Below, piece by piece: positions 1 through 9,482 of a stretch of DNA of 64,000 nt. Position 1 is the first letter of the stretch, and each line of letters opens with the position of its first letter. Made by a program: the position numbers and the translations under genes. The DNA comes from Nostoc paludosum FACHB-159 (lineage in GTDB: Bacteria; Cyanobacteriota; Cyanobacteriia; Cyanobacteriales; Nostocaceae), in the NCBI RefSeq assembly GCF_014698835.1, contig NZ_JACJTU010000021.1:1-64000 (forward strand), read 5' to 3'. A model generated the notes under the pieces. That model did no database searches and had not been told where the DNA came from. It was given only the letters and a program-made list of their open reading frames with translations.

Positions 1-135
1 CCAGAGTTTGAAACTTTCTATACCAAAAACATTTTGCTCAACGAGGGTATCCGCGCTTGGATGGCTCCTCAAGATCAGATCCACGAACAATTTGTATTCC
101 CTGAGGAGGTATTACCACGTGGTAACGCTCTCTAA
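1..135 (+). CDS. psbD: Photosystem II D2 protein, C-terminal end (partial)
   Basis: Frame 1 is open from the window edge and encodes the last 44 residues of D2, beginning PEFETFYTKN and ending EEVLPRGNAL before TAA. D2 is the reaction-centre subunit that pairs with D1 in the thylakoid membrane. Only the lumenal C-terminal tail is visible. The stop codon lies inside the start of psbC, a 17-base overlap that is normal for the cyanobacterial psbDC operon and suggests coupled translation. Identity is clear from the tail sequence; the rest of the gene is outside the window. Confidence 0.95.
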   Translation, partial: PEFETFYTKNILLNEGIRAWMAPQDQIHEQFVFPEEVLPRGNAL

Positions 136-1510
136 TAGACCAAATATTTTAGGCGGTGCTGGACGCGACCAAGAATCTACCGGCTTTGCCTGGTGGTCTG
201 GTAACGCACGTTTAATTAACCTTTCTGGCAAACTACTGGGCGCTCACGTTGCTCACGCTGGTTTGATTGTATTCTGGGCTGGAGCGATGACTTTGTTTGA
301 AGTCGCTCACTTCATTCCTGAAAAGCCCATGTATGAGCAGGGGTTAATCCTGCTGCCTCACCTTGCGACTTTGGGCTGGGGTGTTGGTGCTGGCGGTGAA
401 GTCATCGACACCTTCCCATACTTCGTTGTTGGTGTACTGCACCTAATTTCCTCAGCAGTCCTTGGCTTTGGCGGTATCTATCACGCCGTTCGTGGCCCAG
501 AAACCTTAGAAGAATACTCCTCATTCTTTGGTTACGACTGGAAAGACAAGAACAAGATGACCAACATCATCGGTTTCCACCTAATTATTTTGGGAAGCGG
601 TGCGCTGTTGTTGGTGCTGAAGGCAATGTTCTTTGGTGGTATCTATGATACCTGGGCGCCAGGTGGTGGTGATGTTCGGATCATTACTAACCCAACACTC
701 AACCCAGCAGTTATCTTTGGTTATCTGATCAAATCTCCCTTCGGTGGCGAAGGCTGGATTGTGAGCGTTGATAACTTGGAAGATGTTATCGGCGGTCATA
801 TTTGGATTGCTTTTATCTGTATTTCTGGTGGTATTTTCCACATTCTCACCAAGCCTTTTGGTTGGGCGCGTCGTGCCTTCATTTGGTCTGGTGAAGCTTA
901 CCTATCCTACAGCTTAGGTGCCCTCTCGCTGATGGGCTTCATTGCCTCCATCATGGTTTGGTACAACAACACTGTTTACCCCAGCGAATTCTTTGGCCCT
1001 ACCGGTCCTGAAGCTTCTCAAGCTCAAGCTCTTACTTTCCTGATTCGTGACCAACGCTTAGGTGCTAACGTTGGTTCTGCCCAAGGCCCCACAGGTTTGG
1101 GTAAATACTTGATGCGCTCTCCCACTGGTGAAATCATCTTCGGTGGTGAAACCATGCGCTTCTGGGATTTCCGTGGCCCTTGGTTGGAGCCTCTGCGTGG
1201 CCCCAACGGTCTTGACCTAGAAAAAATCAAGAACGATATTCAGCCTTGGCAAGCTCGTCGTGCTGCTGAATACATGACACATGCTCCTCTGGGTTCTCTG
1301 AACTCTGTGGGTGGTGTGGCTACCGAAATCAACTCCTTCAACTACGTGTCTCCTCGCGCTTGGTTGGCATGTTCACACTTCGTACTAGGATTCTTCTTCC
1401 TAGTTGGTCACTTGTGGCACGCTGGTCGCGCTCGTGCAGCTGCTGGTGGTTTTGAAAAAGGTATTGACCGTGAAAATGAACCAGTAATGTCGATGGACTT
1501 CCTCGACTAG
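119..1510 (+). CDS. psbC: Photosystem II CP43 chlorophyll-binding protein
   Basis: CP43 is the inner antenna protein of photosystem II and gives ligands to the Mn4CaO5 cluster. I chose the GTG at 119, which gives MVTLSNRPN and 463 residues, the usual cyanobacterial form. A strong Shine-Dalgarno (GAGGAGGT, 103-110) lies 8 bases upstream, inside psbD. An upstream ATG at 8 is in frame but would translate psbD codons in another frame. The protein is intact, with six hydrophobic helices, histidines for chlorophyll, and the lumenal GGETMRFWD motif whose Glu and Arg (Glu354/Arg357 in the standard numbering) contact the cluster. It ends MSMDFLD. The gene is co-transcribed with psbD and followed by a hairpin terminator. 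Confidence 0.97.
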   Translation: MVTLSNRPNILGGAGRDQESTGFAWWSGNARLINLSGKLLGAHVAHAGLIVFWAGAMTLFEVAHFIPEKPMYEQGLILLPHLATLGWGVGAGGEVIDTFPYFVVGVLHLISSAVLGFGGIYHAVRGPETLEEYSSFFGYDWKDKNKMTNIIGFHLIILGSGALLLVLKAMFFGGIYDTWAPGGGDVRIITNPTLNPAVIFGYLIKSPFGGEGWIVSVDNLEDVIGGHIWIAFICISGGIFHILTKPFGWARRAFIWSGEAYLSYSLGALSLMGFIASIMVWYNNTVYPSEFFGPTGPEASQAQALTFLIRDQRLGANVGSAQGPTGLGKYLMRSPTGEIIFGGETMRFWDFRGPWLEPLRGPNGLDLEKIKNDIQPWQARRAAEYMTHAPLGSLNSVGGVATEINSFNYVSPRAWLACSHFVLGFFFLVGHLWHAGRARAAAGGFEKGIDRENEPVMSMDFLD

Positions 1511-1553
1511 GTTACAAAGTTTTTTTCATCACTGACAATCAATTAGCTTACAG

Positions 1554-1582
1554 ACTCTTGCGTAAAAGCAAGAGTTTTTTTT
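1554..1582 (+). terminator. Rho-independent terminator of psbDC
   Basis: Perfect 8-bp stem ACTCTTGC / GCAAGAGT with a 6-base loop, followed by a run of T. It starts about 45 bases after the psbC stop codon. Confidence 0.9.
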
Positions 1583-1774
1583 ATAAAAAATAGCAGAGTT
1601 CAGGAGTCAGAATTAGAATAGACTCTCGCTCTAGCTAACAGGTCTAGATGGTATACTTCACTAACTTGGAATGTATTATAAAAATCAAGAGGGCAAACAG
1701 ATTAACAAACCCTTTATCAAAAATAAATTATCAATCCAAAATTATTTACATAGTTTACCGAGGTAATTAATACC

Positions 1775-1960
1775 ATGAGCGAATCAAATTTTATCGGCGC
1801 TTTGCGCTGGACAGCCGAAGCAAAAGAAAAGTTGCAAAATATTCCCTTTTTTGTGCGTCCTCAAGCGAAAGCTCGAATTGAGGCATTGGCTCGTCAAGCT
1901 CAGCAAGAGGTTGTGACAGATGATTTGGTAGAACAGGCTAGGCTTGAGTTTGGACAATGA
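1775..1960 (+). CDS. Small PCP-reductase-domain protein (61 aa)
   Basis: The 61 residues match the short 'PCP_red' domain found at the C-terminus of the light-independent protochlorophyllide reductase subunit ChlB: LRWTAEAKEKLQNIPFFV, then a helix, then VVTDDLVEQAR. Stand-alone copies are common in cyanobacteria and have no settled function. The start ATG has GAGG about 13 bases upstream (CCGAGGTAATTAATACC). The gene lies behind the psbC terminator, so it probably has its own promoter in the AT-rich 1590-1774 gap. A link to chlorophyll synthesis is inference from the domain and from the psbDC neighbourhood. Confidence 0.8.
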   Translation: MSESNFIGALRWTAEAKEKLQNIPFFVRPQAKARIEALARQAQQEVVTDDLVEQARLEFGQ

Positions 1961-2110
1961 AATATTTTCGATTTTGGATTTTGGGTTTTAGATTGATTTC
2001 ATACATCAATGTAGATGGCTTTGAAATCTGGTAAATCTTCTTTTTGATCCATCAATCAATTTAAGCAATTAAAAACTTTGATTTAATTGAATCCAAAATC
2101 TAAAATTAAC

Positions 2111-2947
2111 TTAGCTTCCTCCCACATTCATCGCTGCTAAAACAGCTTTATGGCTGACATCTGTGTAAAGTGTGTTCAAATACTTCATGACCACATCAGT
2201 GGAAGTTAAATTTACTGCATTTTCCTCTTCCTTTGCTAGAGGAATTGCTCCTAATACATCTAATATTGTCTCGCTAGCTGAAGGTGCAATTACTACTAAA
2301 GATGATTCTAGTGGTTCATTGTATTGCCAGAAAGAGTCTATTTTTACCGAGTATTTGTTGTGAGGAATTGATTGTTGAACATCAGGCGTTTCTGAAGTTA
2401 CAGCTTCTATCTTGCCACTGCGTAGCTGTCGTAAATCGCTGAGGATTTGCTCTTTGGTGCGTCCGCGTAATTGAAAGAGTACAAAAGGGTCTTCACTAAA
2501 GCGATCGCCTAATTGATAGTATACCGCACCAATATGTTTACAGGGATTTGCTTTATCTGGACAAGAGCATTTACTGTGAACATCAGAAAGGGTAAAAGGA
2601 AATAACGAAAGACCATTAGCTGTGAACACTTCTGCTATATTTTGCGGCATTTCTCCTGCCAACAATTTGGCAGCAAAAATTGCTTTTTGGGACATAGTTT
2701 CAATCACATAACCCCATTGTTCATCGCTAAAAGGTTCAAGAGAAAGGGAAACTTTATAAGGTTCCACTTCGCTACCTTGTACCCTAGCTAATACTTTTGC
2801 ACCTTGAAACTCAATACTTAAAACATTTCCCTGACGTGCGTAGTTTCTAGCACGTTCCAAACGCTTTTTAAAACGGTAAGAATCTAGCAAATCTAGCCAT
2901 TGCTGCGACCACCATTCTCGACTAGCTTGAAGAGTATAATTAGTCAT
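2111..2947 (-). CDS. SWIM zinc-finger protein
   Basis: 278 residues. The recognisable motif is a SWIM zinc finger, CSC-PDKANPC-KH (CxCx(n)CxH), at about residues 128-143; the rest resembles the SWIM proteins encoded beside SNF2 helicases in many bacteria. The gene follows the SNF2 helicase on the same strand after about 160 bases, so the two are likely to act together, possibly in DNA or nucleoprotein remodelling. SWIM domains bind nucleic acid or protein, and no catalytic motif is visible. The start ATG at 2947 leads directly into the conserved N-terminal region (REWWSQQWLDLLDSYRFKKR). Confidence 0.85.
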   Translation of the reverse strand: MTNYTLQASREWWSQQWLDLLDSYRFKKRLERARNYARQGNVLSIEFQGAKVLARVQGSEVEPYKVSLSLEPFSDEQWGYVIETMSQKAIFAAKLLAGEMPQNIAEVFTANGLSLFPFTLSDVHSKCSCPDKANPCKHIGAVYYQLGDRFSEDPFVLFQLRGRTKEQILSDLRQLRSGKIEAVTSETPDVQQSIPHNKYSVKIDSFWQYNEPLESSLVVIAPSASETILDVLGAIPLAKEEENAVNLTSTDVVMKYLNTLYTDVSHKAVLAAMNVGGS

Positions 2948-3107
2948 GATTTTACCTTTTGAATTATTGAATAATATAGGAATCCGGTTTGATTACTGAA
3001 ATTATTTGCTTAGGTAGGCAACAGGCAATAGGATTTTCGGAAATTAAAGTGTACCGAGTTTTTTCACCAGATTCCTATATTCAAATTAAGTAATTTGACT
3101 CGTCCGA

Positions 3108-6100
3108 TCAACTGTCATCCTCGTCAATGACTGCATTGCGGTCAAGAATTAGTAAGTTACGAAGTTGGTCTGTATCTAGTTCAGTCAACCATTCTTCACC
3201 TGCACCTACAACTTGTTCGGCTAGTTGTTTTTTACTTTCAATCATGTCGTGAATTTTCTCTTCTAAAGTGCCAGTACAGACAAATTTATGTACTTGGACA
3301 TTGCGGGTTTGACCAATGCGAAATACTCGGTCTGTAGCTTGATTTTCTACGGCTGGATTCCACCATCTATCAAAATGGAATACGTGATTTGCTCGTGTTA
3401 AATTCAATCCTACACCACCTGCTTTTAGAGAAAGAATCATAATCGGCGGCCCTTGTGGATCGTGTTGGAAACGGTCTATCATTTCCTCGCGTTGTTTTTT
3501 ATTGGTGCTGCCATATAAAAAGAATATTTCTCGTCCTAGTTGTTTTTCTAAATGAGGTTTAAGTAACTTACCCCACTCAGCAAATTGGGTGAAGATTAAA
3601 GCGCGTTCTGCACCAGCAGCGCCGTAGGCATCGCCTTCTGCTAAAAGTTCTTCTAACATTTCTTCTAGCCGCAGCAGTTTGGCTGAATGATGTTGTCCTA
3701 GTGTGGCTTGTTTTAAATATTGCGCTGGGTGATTGCAGATTTGTTTGAGTTTGATTAGTAAAGCCAAAATCATCCCGCGACGTTGCAAACCTTCAGCAGA
3801 TTCAATTTCTGCTAAAGATGCTTCTACTACTTGTTGATAAAGCGCGGCTTGGTCGGCAGTCAAACCACAAAATACTGTCATTTCTTGCTTCTCTGGCAAG
3901 TCTTGAATAATGTCGCGATCGCTTTTTAATCGGCGCAGTATAAATGGCTGAACCAACGAACGTAATTGACTCAAAGAAGCCGTATCCCCATACTTTTCAA
4001 TTGGCATGGCAAATCGGCGCTGGAAGAATTGCCGATTGCCCAAATATCCGGGATTGAGAAAATCCAAAATCGACCACAATTCTTGCAGCCTATTTTCTAC
4101 TGGCGTCCCTGTCAAAGCAATCCGAAATGTCGCTGCTAATTGCCGCACTGCTTTTGATTGCTTAGCCTCGGAATTTTTCACATTTTGGGCTTCATCTAAA
4201 ACAATTATCTGCCAATTAACGCTTTCTAAAAATTTAATATCCCGATGAATCAACGAGTAACTAGTGATGACTAAATCGTGCTTTTTAACTGCTTCTACAA
4301 AGGCCTTTCCTTTAGGACGTTTATCACCGTGATATTGCAAAACTTTCAGACTTGGTGCAAATTTCTTGACTTCCCTTTCCCAGTTACCTAAAACCGAAGT
4401 TGGACAAACTAATAGAGTTGGATTTTCTAGTGCATCTTGTTCTTTGAGATGCAGAAGAAAAGCGATGAACTGGATCGTTTTACCCAATCCCATATCGTCG
4501 GCCAAACATGCACCTAAACCCCAACGTTCTAAGAACGAAAGCCAAGCAGCACCGCGTTGTTGATAAGGTCGCAACTGTCCTTGAAAGTTGGTTGGTGTGG
4601 GCAAAGGTTCAATAACCTGATTATTGGTTAGCGCCCCAATCAACTCTTGTAATGCGCCAGAGGCCTCAAAGCTGACCACTGGTAATTTTTCAATTACCTG
4701 GGTGTCCCCTGTACTCAAACGCAAAGCATCTTCCAAAGACAGCGCCATTTGGTCTTTGCGGGAAGCGAAAAAGGTTTGGGCTGTCTTGATGTCTTGGGGT
4801 CGCAATTCTACCCACTCGCCATTAATTTCTACCAAGGGGCTATTTAAAGCCACAAGTTTATCAAACTCGGCTTTGGAAATATTCTGTCCGCCAATTGCCA
4901 ATTGCCATTGGAAATTCAATAAACTTTGCAACCCCAAACGTCCCTGCTTTGTCTTTGGGGTTTCGGCAGTAATTTTTAAACCCAAACGGTTCGCCCATCC
5001 TTCACGGTTCGTCAAAGTAGGAGGTAGAATCACTCCCAAACCGCTATCTTCAAACCTCCAAGCCACAGACTTGATAAACTCGTATGCTTGGATGGGGTTA
5101 AGAAGAAAAGATTGGGGATATTCTCTTTCTAAACTGGGTGCAAGGACTGGATACAATCGGGAAGCTAGCCCTAAACCCCGCAAAAATGTTTCTTGGGGTT
5201 GGTCAATTGTGCGATTTTCATACACCAATCGTTCAACTGGATTGTTCCAAATTGTTGCCGCATCCACCAAAAACTCTGGATTGTCGGCCGCTTGCAGGAA
5301 ATACGCCAATGTCCAATCTGTTTCGCCAGACTCCGGAGAACGCAGTTGAAAACAAGTGCGAAACAGAGTTTTCAGAGTTAATTGGTATTGTAGCGGCATA
5401 GTCCAGGCTTTAAGTGCCGCTTCTAGTCGTTCCACTTCAATGGCTTCTGCATTGACTGTACCAGATGCACTAGTTAAAGCTGGCAACCACTCTCGCACCG
5501 CAGCTGGTAAAGACACAATCGCCTTGGCTTCCATCACCGATTGGAAACCCACCATCTCTCGTATTTGGGCATCTATCGTACTATTGAGAAATCCCAATAA
5601 CAATTCTTGAGGTTCCGTGGGGAAGTTTACATAAAGTAGGGACTGGTGATTAGGGATTAGGGATTGGGAAAACTCGTCCCCAGTCCCCAGTCCCCAGTTC
5701 CCAATCCCCATCTCCTCTTGATATGTGCGACAAACCAAGGGCATCTTGGCAGAAAATTTTTCTAGGCGGGTGCCGTCTACAGCACTGTCTAAGAGTACTT
5801 GCCACTTAGCAAGTGTAGAACTATCGGATTGCCGTTTGATAGTTGGTAAAAACTTACACCGAGAAATTAAATCCAGACTCCAACGGGCAACCTGCGACCA
5901 AAAGCGTAAATCTGTGCCCAAAAAGGCATCTTCACCTTTAGTAGCATTTAGGGGAACAGCAGCAAGAAATTTTACTGCTTGGGCGGGGGTGAGACAAAAA
6001 CCTTCAACTCGCCAGGGTTGTAAATATTGTGGTGAGTCTGCTGCTAGCTCCAAACTAGCAGAATGAACGGGGAAAATTCCTGCTGTTTCTTTACCAGTGT

Positions 6101-6413
6101 TTTCTGGTATGTAAGTTGGTAGGGCAATGATTTGGGAGTGGGTTGGTAAAGCAATTTCAATAGTACTAGTTGCTTTGCGTGTCCGGTTAGTTGTAGCTAC
6201 AGTTTGGGGTTGCTGGATGAAGTTGGCAATTGGCATATTTTGGGAACGCAACCACTCGCTTAACTCAACGGATGTCATTGCCAATGGATGTAATGGTATT
6301 TCTTCAGATTCATACGATGCCAAATTTACTCGCGGCGATCGCCAAGTTTCTCCCCAAATAAATAAACTACCATTTTGATTTTTTAGTAACCAATTCCCGT
6401 GTAAAATTGCCAT
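3108..6413 (-). CDS. SNF2-family DEAD/DEAH-box helicase
   Basis: A 1101-residue SNF2/Rad54-like ATPase. The N-terminal half (about 1-600) is the bacterial SNF2-associated region. The helicase core carries DDMGLGKTIQ (Walker A), VLDEAQNVKN (motif II), LTGTPVENRLQE (III), and in the second RecA lobe LYGSTNKKQREEMIDRF, SLKAGGVGLNLT and ATDRVFRIGQTRNV (V-VI). The family uses ATP to translocate on duplex DNA and remodel bound protein. Transcription runs into the SWIM gene. Two odd in-frame stretches look repeat-derived: residues about 234-258, encoded by an inverted heptamer array, and a short AYGAAGAE insert near residue 925 between the usual LAEGD and RALIFTQF. The reading frame stays open across both. 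Confidence 0.92.
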   Translation of the reverse strand: MAILHGNWLLKNQNGSLFIWGETWRSPRVNLASYESEEIPLHPLAMTSVELSEWLRSQNMPIANFIQQPQTVATTNRTRKATSTIEIALPTHSQIIALPTYIPENTGKETAGIFPVHSASLELAADSPQYLQPWRVEGFCLTPAQAVKFLAAVPLNATKGEDAFLGTDLRFWSQVARWSLDLISRCKFLPTIKRQSDSSTLAKWQVLLDSAVDGTRLEKFSAKMPLVCRTYQEEMGIGNWGLGTGDEFSQSLIPNHQSLLYVNFPTEPQELLLGFLNSTIDAQIREMVGFQSVMEAKAIVSLPAAVREWLPALTSASGTVNAEAIEVERLEAALKAWTMPLQYQLTLKTLFRTCFQLRSPESGETDWTLAYFLQAADNPEFLVDAATIWNNPVERLVYENRTIDQPQETFLRGLGLASRLYPVLAPSLEREYPQSFLLNPIQAYEFIKSVAWRFEDSGLGVILPPTLTNREGWANRLGLKITAETPKTKQGRLGLQSLLNFQWQLAIGGQNISKAEFDKLVALNSPLVEINGEWVELRPQDIKTAQTFFASRKDQMALSLEDALRLSTGDTQVIEKLPVVSFEASGALQELIGALTNNQVIEPLPTPTNFQGQLRPYQQRGAAWLSFLERWGLGACLADDMGLGKTIQFIAFLLHLKEQDALENPTLLVCPTSVLGNWEREVKKFAPSLKVLQYHGDKRPKGKAFVEAVKKHDLVITSYSLIHRDIKFLESVNWQIIVLDEAQNVKNSEAKQSKAVRQLAATFRIALTGTPVENRLQELWSILDFLNPGYLGNRQFFQRRFAMPIEKYGDTASLSQLRSLVQPFILRRLKSDRDIIQDLPEKQEMTVFCGLTADQAALYQQVVEASLAEIESAEGLQRRGMILALLIKLKQICNHPAQYLKQATLGQHHSAKLLRLEEMLEELLAEGDAYGAAGAERALIFTQFAEWGKLLKPHLEKQLGREIFFLYGSTNKKQREEMIDRFQHDPQGPPIMILSLKAGGVGLNLTRANHVFHFDRWWNPAVENQATDRVFRIGQTRNVQVHKFVCTGTLEEKIHDMIESKKQLAEQVVGAGEEWLTELDTDQLRNLLILDRNAVIDEDDS
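5640..5712. repeat. Inverted heptamer repeat inside the helicase gene
   Basis: On the plus strand, GATTAGGGATTAGGGATTGGG is followed within 20 bases by CCCCAGTCCCCAGTCCCCAG and CCCAATCCCCA. This is the same G-rich-then-C-rich architecture as the intergenic arrays at 16.3, 20.6, 23.1, 42.7, 51.5 and 56.9 kb, but it lies inside a coding sequence and keeps the frame, encoding the low-complexity stretch MGIGNWGLGTGDE. Confidence 0.85.
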
Positions 6414-6563
6414 TTTTAACTACTCAAATTCTCGTAAAATTAAATAATTCCAATTACCAAAATTTTACTTGCTACATTTTCAGTACATTTATTATCAATT
6501 ACTTATATATTGTAATACAATTGTATACTGGTAATTTGTCATTCAATTGAGACATTATTAATA

Positions 6564-7109
6564 ATGGATTTTCCAATTGTTAAAGTTTTAAAACTTGGTA
6601 TAAAATACGAAGTAGATTATATGCATCCTCTAGAAGAGGAGGCGGTAAGAGCATTATTAAATAGTGTAATTGTTGAAGGTAAAACTTATCCTCAAAAGCA
6701 ACCTCTATCTCAAGCAGAATTTTCCAGTTACTGGCTAAGCAAGGATGCCTTTGTTGTCAGGGCATCAGCTGTAGATGATAAACAAAAACCAAAAGAAATA
6801 TTGGGAGCATTTTATTTAAAGCCAAACTTTCCTGGTCGGTGTAGCCATATTTGCAATGCTGGTTTTATTGTACAAGCCAGCTTGCGGGGTCAAGGTATAG
6901 GGCGGTTCATGGGAGAGTCGATGCTCTCCATCGCAGCAGACCTGGGCTACGAGGCAGTAATGTTCAATTTAGTCTTTGAAACTAATATAGCTTCAATTAC
7001 ACTGTGGCAGTCTTTAGGATTTGAGATCGTTGGTCGGATTCCCCGTGCTGCCAAGCTAGAAAATGAGCAAGTGGTAGACGCACTAATGTTGTATCGCACT
7101 TTGCCTTGA
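6564..7109 (+). CDS. GNAT-family N-acetyltransferase
   Basis: 181 residues with a GNAT fold. Residues about 100-125 read AGFIVQASLRGQGIGRFMGE, containing the acetyl-CoA pyrophosphate loop (RGQGIG); the later NIASITLWQSLGFEIVGRIP is the usual motif B region. The family transfers an acyl group from acyl-CoA to an amine; the substrate cannot be told from sequence. The gene stands alone between the divergent helicase and pnp. The ATG at 6564 follows an AT-rich 150-base gap that holds the promoters for both directions; no strong Shine-Dalgarno is visible. Confidence 0.85.
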   Translation: MDFPIVKVLKLGIKYEVDYMHPLEEEAVRALLNSVIVEGKTYPQKQPLSQAEFSSYWLSKDAFVVRASAVDDKQKPKEILGAFYLKPNFPGRCSHICNAGFIVQASLRGQGIGRFMGESMLSIAADLGYEAVMFNLVFETNIASITLWQSLGFEIVGRIPRAAKLENEQVVDALMLYRTLP

Positions 7110-7262
7110 AAGATGCCAATCGATCCTCTTAACTGTTGACTGATGAGTCTTAACCGTCAACTGTCAACAGTTAACTTTGTATGTACCAGAAGTCAGCCAT
7201 AGTGCATAAATGTTAGGATTGCCACAGAAAGAGAATAGCGAAAGAGAAGGAAAAAAAACTGA

Positions 7263-9419
7263 ATGGCTGAAGTTGATAAGTCAATATCCTTCGATGGACG
7301 GGATATTCGACTGAAAGTAGGCCTACTAGCTCCCCAAGCTGGTGGGTCGGTTTTGATAGAATCAGGGGATACAGCTGTTTTGGTGACAGCTACGCGATCG
7401 CAAGCCAGAGAAGGCGTTGATTTTCTTCCCCTGACAGTAGATTACGAAGAAAGGCTATATGCCGCTGGTAGAATTCCTGGCGGAATTATGCGGCGCGAAG
7501 GTCGCCCACCAGAAAAAACAATTCTTACCAGCCGTCTGATAGATCGTCCTTTGCGTCCTTTGTTTCCTTCATGGTTACGCGACGATCTACAAGTTGTGGC
7601 TTTAACGCTGTCGATGGACGAGTTAGTGCCACCCGATGTGCTAGCGGTTACAGGTGCTTCAATTGCTACCCTCATTGCTCAGATTCCTTTTAATGGGCCA
7701 ATGGCAGCCGTGCGGGTTGGCTTAGTGGGAGATGATTTCATCATTAATCCTACCTATGCAGAAATTGAAGCTGGAGATTTGGATCTGATAGTAGCAGGTT
7801 CACCGCATGGTGTGATTATGGTTGAGGCGGGAGCCAATCAATTGCCAGAGCGAGATATTATCGAGGCAATTGATTTTGGTTATGAAGCGGTACGGGATTT
7901 AATCAAAGCCCAGGAAGATTTAGTCGCAGAACTCGGTTTACAACTAGTGCAAGAAGCACCACCAGAAGTAGACGTGACGCTGGAAAATTATATCCGCGAT
8001 CGCGCCAACGACGAAATTAAAAAAATCCTGTCGCAATTTGAGTTGGGTAAAACCGAACGTGATGCCGCTTTAGATGTCGTCAAGGAAAAAATTGAAACTG
8101 CGATCGCCGAACTGCCAGACGAAGACCCAATCAAAGTTGCCGCAACTGCAAACTCTAAGGCACTTGGTAATACATTTAAAGACATTACTAAATACTTCAT
8201 GCGCCGTCAAATCATCGAAGATAACGTCCGCGTTGATGGCCGCAAACTCGATGAAGTACGTCCCGTTTCTTGTCAAGTTGACCTTTTGCCAAAGCGAGTC
8301 CACGGTAGCGGTTTATTTAATCGGGGTTTAACCCAGGTATTATCTGCTTGTACCCTGGGTACACCAGGAGATGCCCAAAACCTCAACGACGATTTACAAA
8401 TAGACCAATCCAAACGCTACATCCACCATTACAACTTCCCACCTTTCTCAGTCGGGGAAACCAAGCCCTTACGTGCGCCAGGAAGACGTGAAATCGGTCA
8501 CGGTGCCTTAGCAGAGCGATCGCTGTTACCTGTGCTACCAACAAAAGAACAATTCCCTTACGTGATTCGCGTCGTATCGGAAGTTCTTTCTTCCAACGGT
8601 TCCACCTCAATGGGTTCTGTGTGCGGTTCCACCCTCGCCTTAATGGATGCTGGTGTGCCAATTATCAAACCCGTCAGTGGTGCAGCAATGGGTTTGATTA
8701 AGGAAGGAGATGAAGTCCGTGTCCTGACTGACATTCAGGGCATTGAAGACTTTCTGGGCGATATGGACTTTAAAGTTGCTGGAACGGATAGCGGGATTAC
8801 CGCCCTGCAAATGGACATGAAAATCTCCGGTCTGTCTTTAGACGTTATTGCCCAAGCCATCCACCAAGCTAAATCAGCCCGGTTGCACATTCTGGAAAAA
8901 ATGCTCGCTTGCATTGGCGAACCTCGCACCGAAACTTCACCCTATGCCCCACGTCTGTTAACAATCAAGATTGATTCAGACATGATTGGTCTAGTCATTG
9001 GCCCCGGAGGCAAGACCATCAAGGGGATTACTGAAGAGACTGGTGCGAAAATTGACATTGAAGACGATGGTACAGTGACAATTTCCGCTATAGACGAGGC
9101 CAAAGCGAAGAAAGCACGTAGTATTATTCAAGGCATGACCCGCAAGCTGCACGAAGGGGATGTCTACGTAGGGCGCGTAACTCGGATTATACCAATAGGT
9201 GCATTTGTGGAATTTTTGCCTGGAAAAGAAGGCATGATTCACATTTCTCAACTCGCTGACTACCGCGTTGGCAAAGTTGAGGATGAAGTCGCAGTGGGCG
9301 ATGAAGTGATTATCAAAGTGCGCGAAATTGATAACAAAGGCCGGATTAATCTTACACGCTTGGGTATCCACCCAGATCAAGCAGCAGCAGCAAGGGAAGC
9401 TGCGGCGCTAAATCGTTAA
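7263..9419 (+). CDS. pnp: Polyribonucleotide nucleotidyltransferase (PNPase)
   Basis: 718 residues, full length. It degrades RNA 3' to 5' using phosphate and in cyanobacteria also adds heteropolymeric tails. Domains in order: first RNase PH domain (about 10-145), linking helical domain (about 150-310), second RNase PH domain (about 320-545, with FNRGLTQVLSACTLG and SNGSTSMGSVCGS), KH domain (GLVIGPGGKTIKGI, about 573) and S1 domain (VYVGRVTRIIPIGAFVEFLPG, about 635-700). The ATG at 7263 has GAGAAGG about 13 bases upstream. It ends before two hairpins. No truncation or odd residue is seen. Confidence 0.97.
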   Translation: MAEVDKSISFDGRDIRLKVGLLAPQAGGSVLIESGDTAVLVTATRSQAREGVDFLPLTVDYEERLYAAGRIPGGIMRREGRPPEKTILTSRLIDRPLRPLFPSWLRDDLQVVALTLSMDELVPPDVLAVTGASIATLIAQIPFNGPMAAVRVGLVGDDFIINPTYAEIEAGDLDLIVAGSPHGVIMVEAGANQLPERDIIEAIDFGYEAVRDLIKAQEDLVAELGLQLVQEAPPEVDVTLENYIRDRANDEIKKILSQFELGKTERDAALDVVKEKIETAIAELPDEDPIKVAATANSKALGNTFKDITKYFMRRQIIEDNVRVDGRKLDEVRPVSCQVDLLPKRVHGSGLFNRGLTQVLSACTLGTPGDAQNLNDDLQIDQSKRYIHHYNFPPFSVGETKPLRAPGRREIGHGALAERSLLPVLPTKEQFPYVIRVVSEVLSSNGSTSMGSVCGSTLALMDAGVPIIKPVSGAAMGLIKEGDEVRVLTDIQGIEDFLGDMDFKVAGTDSGITALQMDMKISGLSLDVIAQAIHQAKSARLHILEKMLACIGEPRTETSPYAPRLLTIKIDSDMIGLVIGPGGKTIKGITEETGAKIDIEDDGTVTISAIDEAKAKKARSIIQGMTRKLHEGDVYVGRVTRIIPIGAFVEFLPGKEGMIHISQLADYRVGKVEDEVAVGDEVIIKVREIDNKGRINLTRLGIHPDQAAAAREAAALNR

Positions 9420-9430
9420 ATCGATTTGGG

Positions 9431-9482
9431 ATTTTAGATTCGAGCAATCTAAAATCCGCGATGCCTACTGTGAAGGCATCGC
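9431..9482 (+). terminator. Two hairpins after pnp
   Basis: First hairpin: ATTTTAGATT / AATCTAAAAT (9431-9440 with 9446-9455). Second: GCGATGCCT / AGGCATCGC (9458-9466 with 9474-9482). The second resembles a dispersed cyanobacterial palindrome. Neither has a clean T-run, so a transcript-end role is only probable. Confidence 0.5.

Noticed and set aside
8..118. Upstream ATG start for psbC
   Set aside because: It translates the psbD tail out of frame; the GTG at 119 has the Shine-Dalgarno and the family N-terminus.
4624..5349. 241-residue plus-strand frame inside the helicase gene
   Set aside because: Antisense shadow of a clear SNF2 coding sequence; no independent signals.
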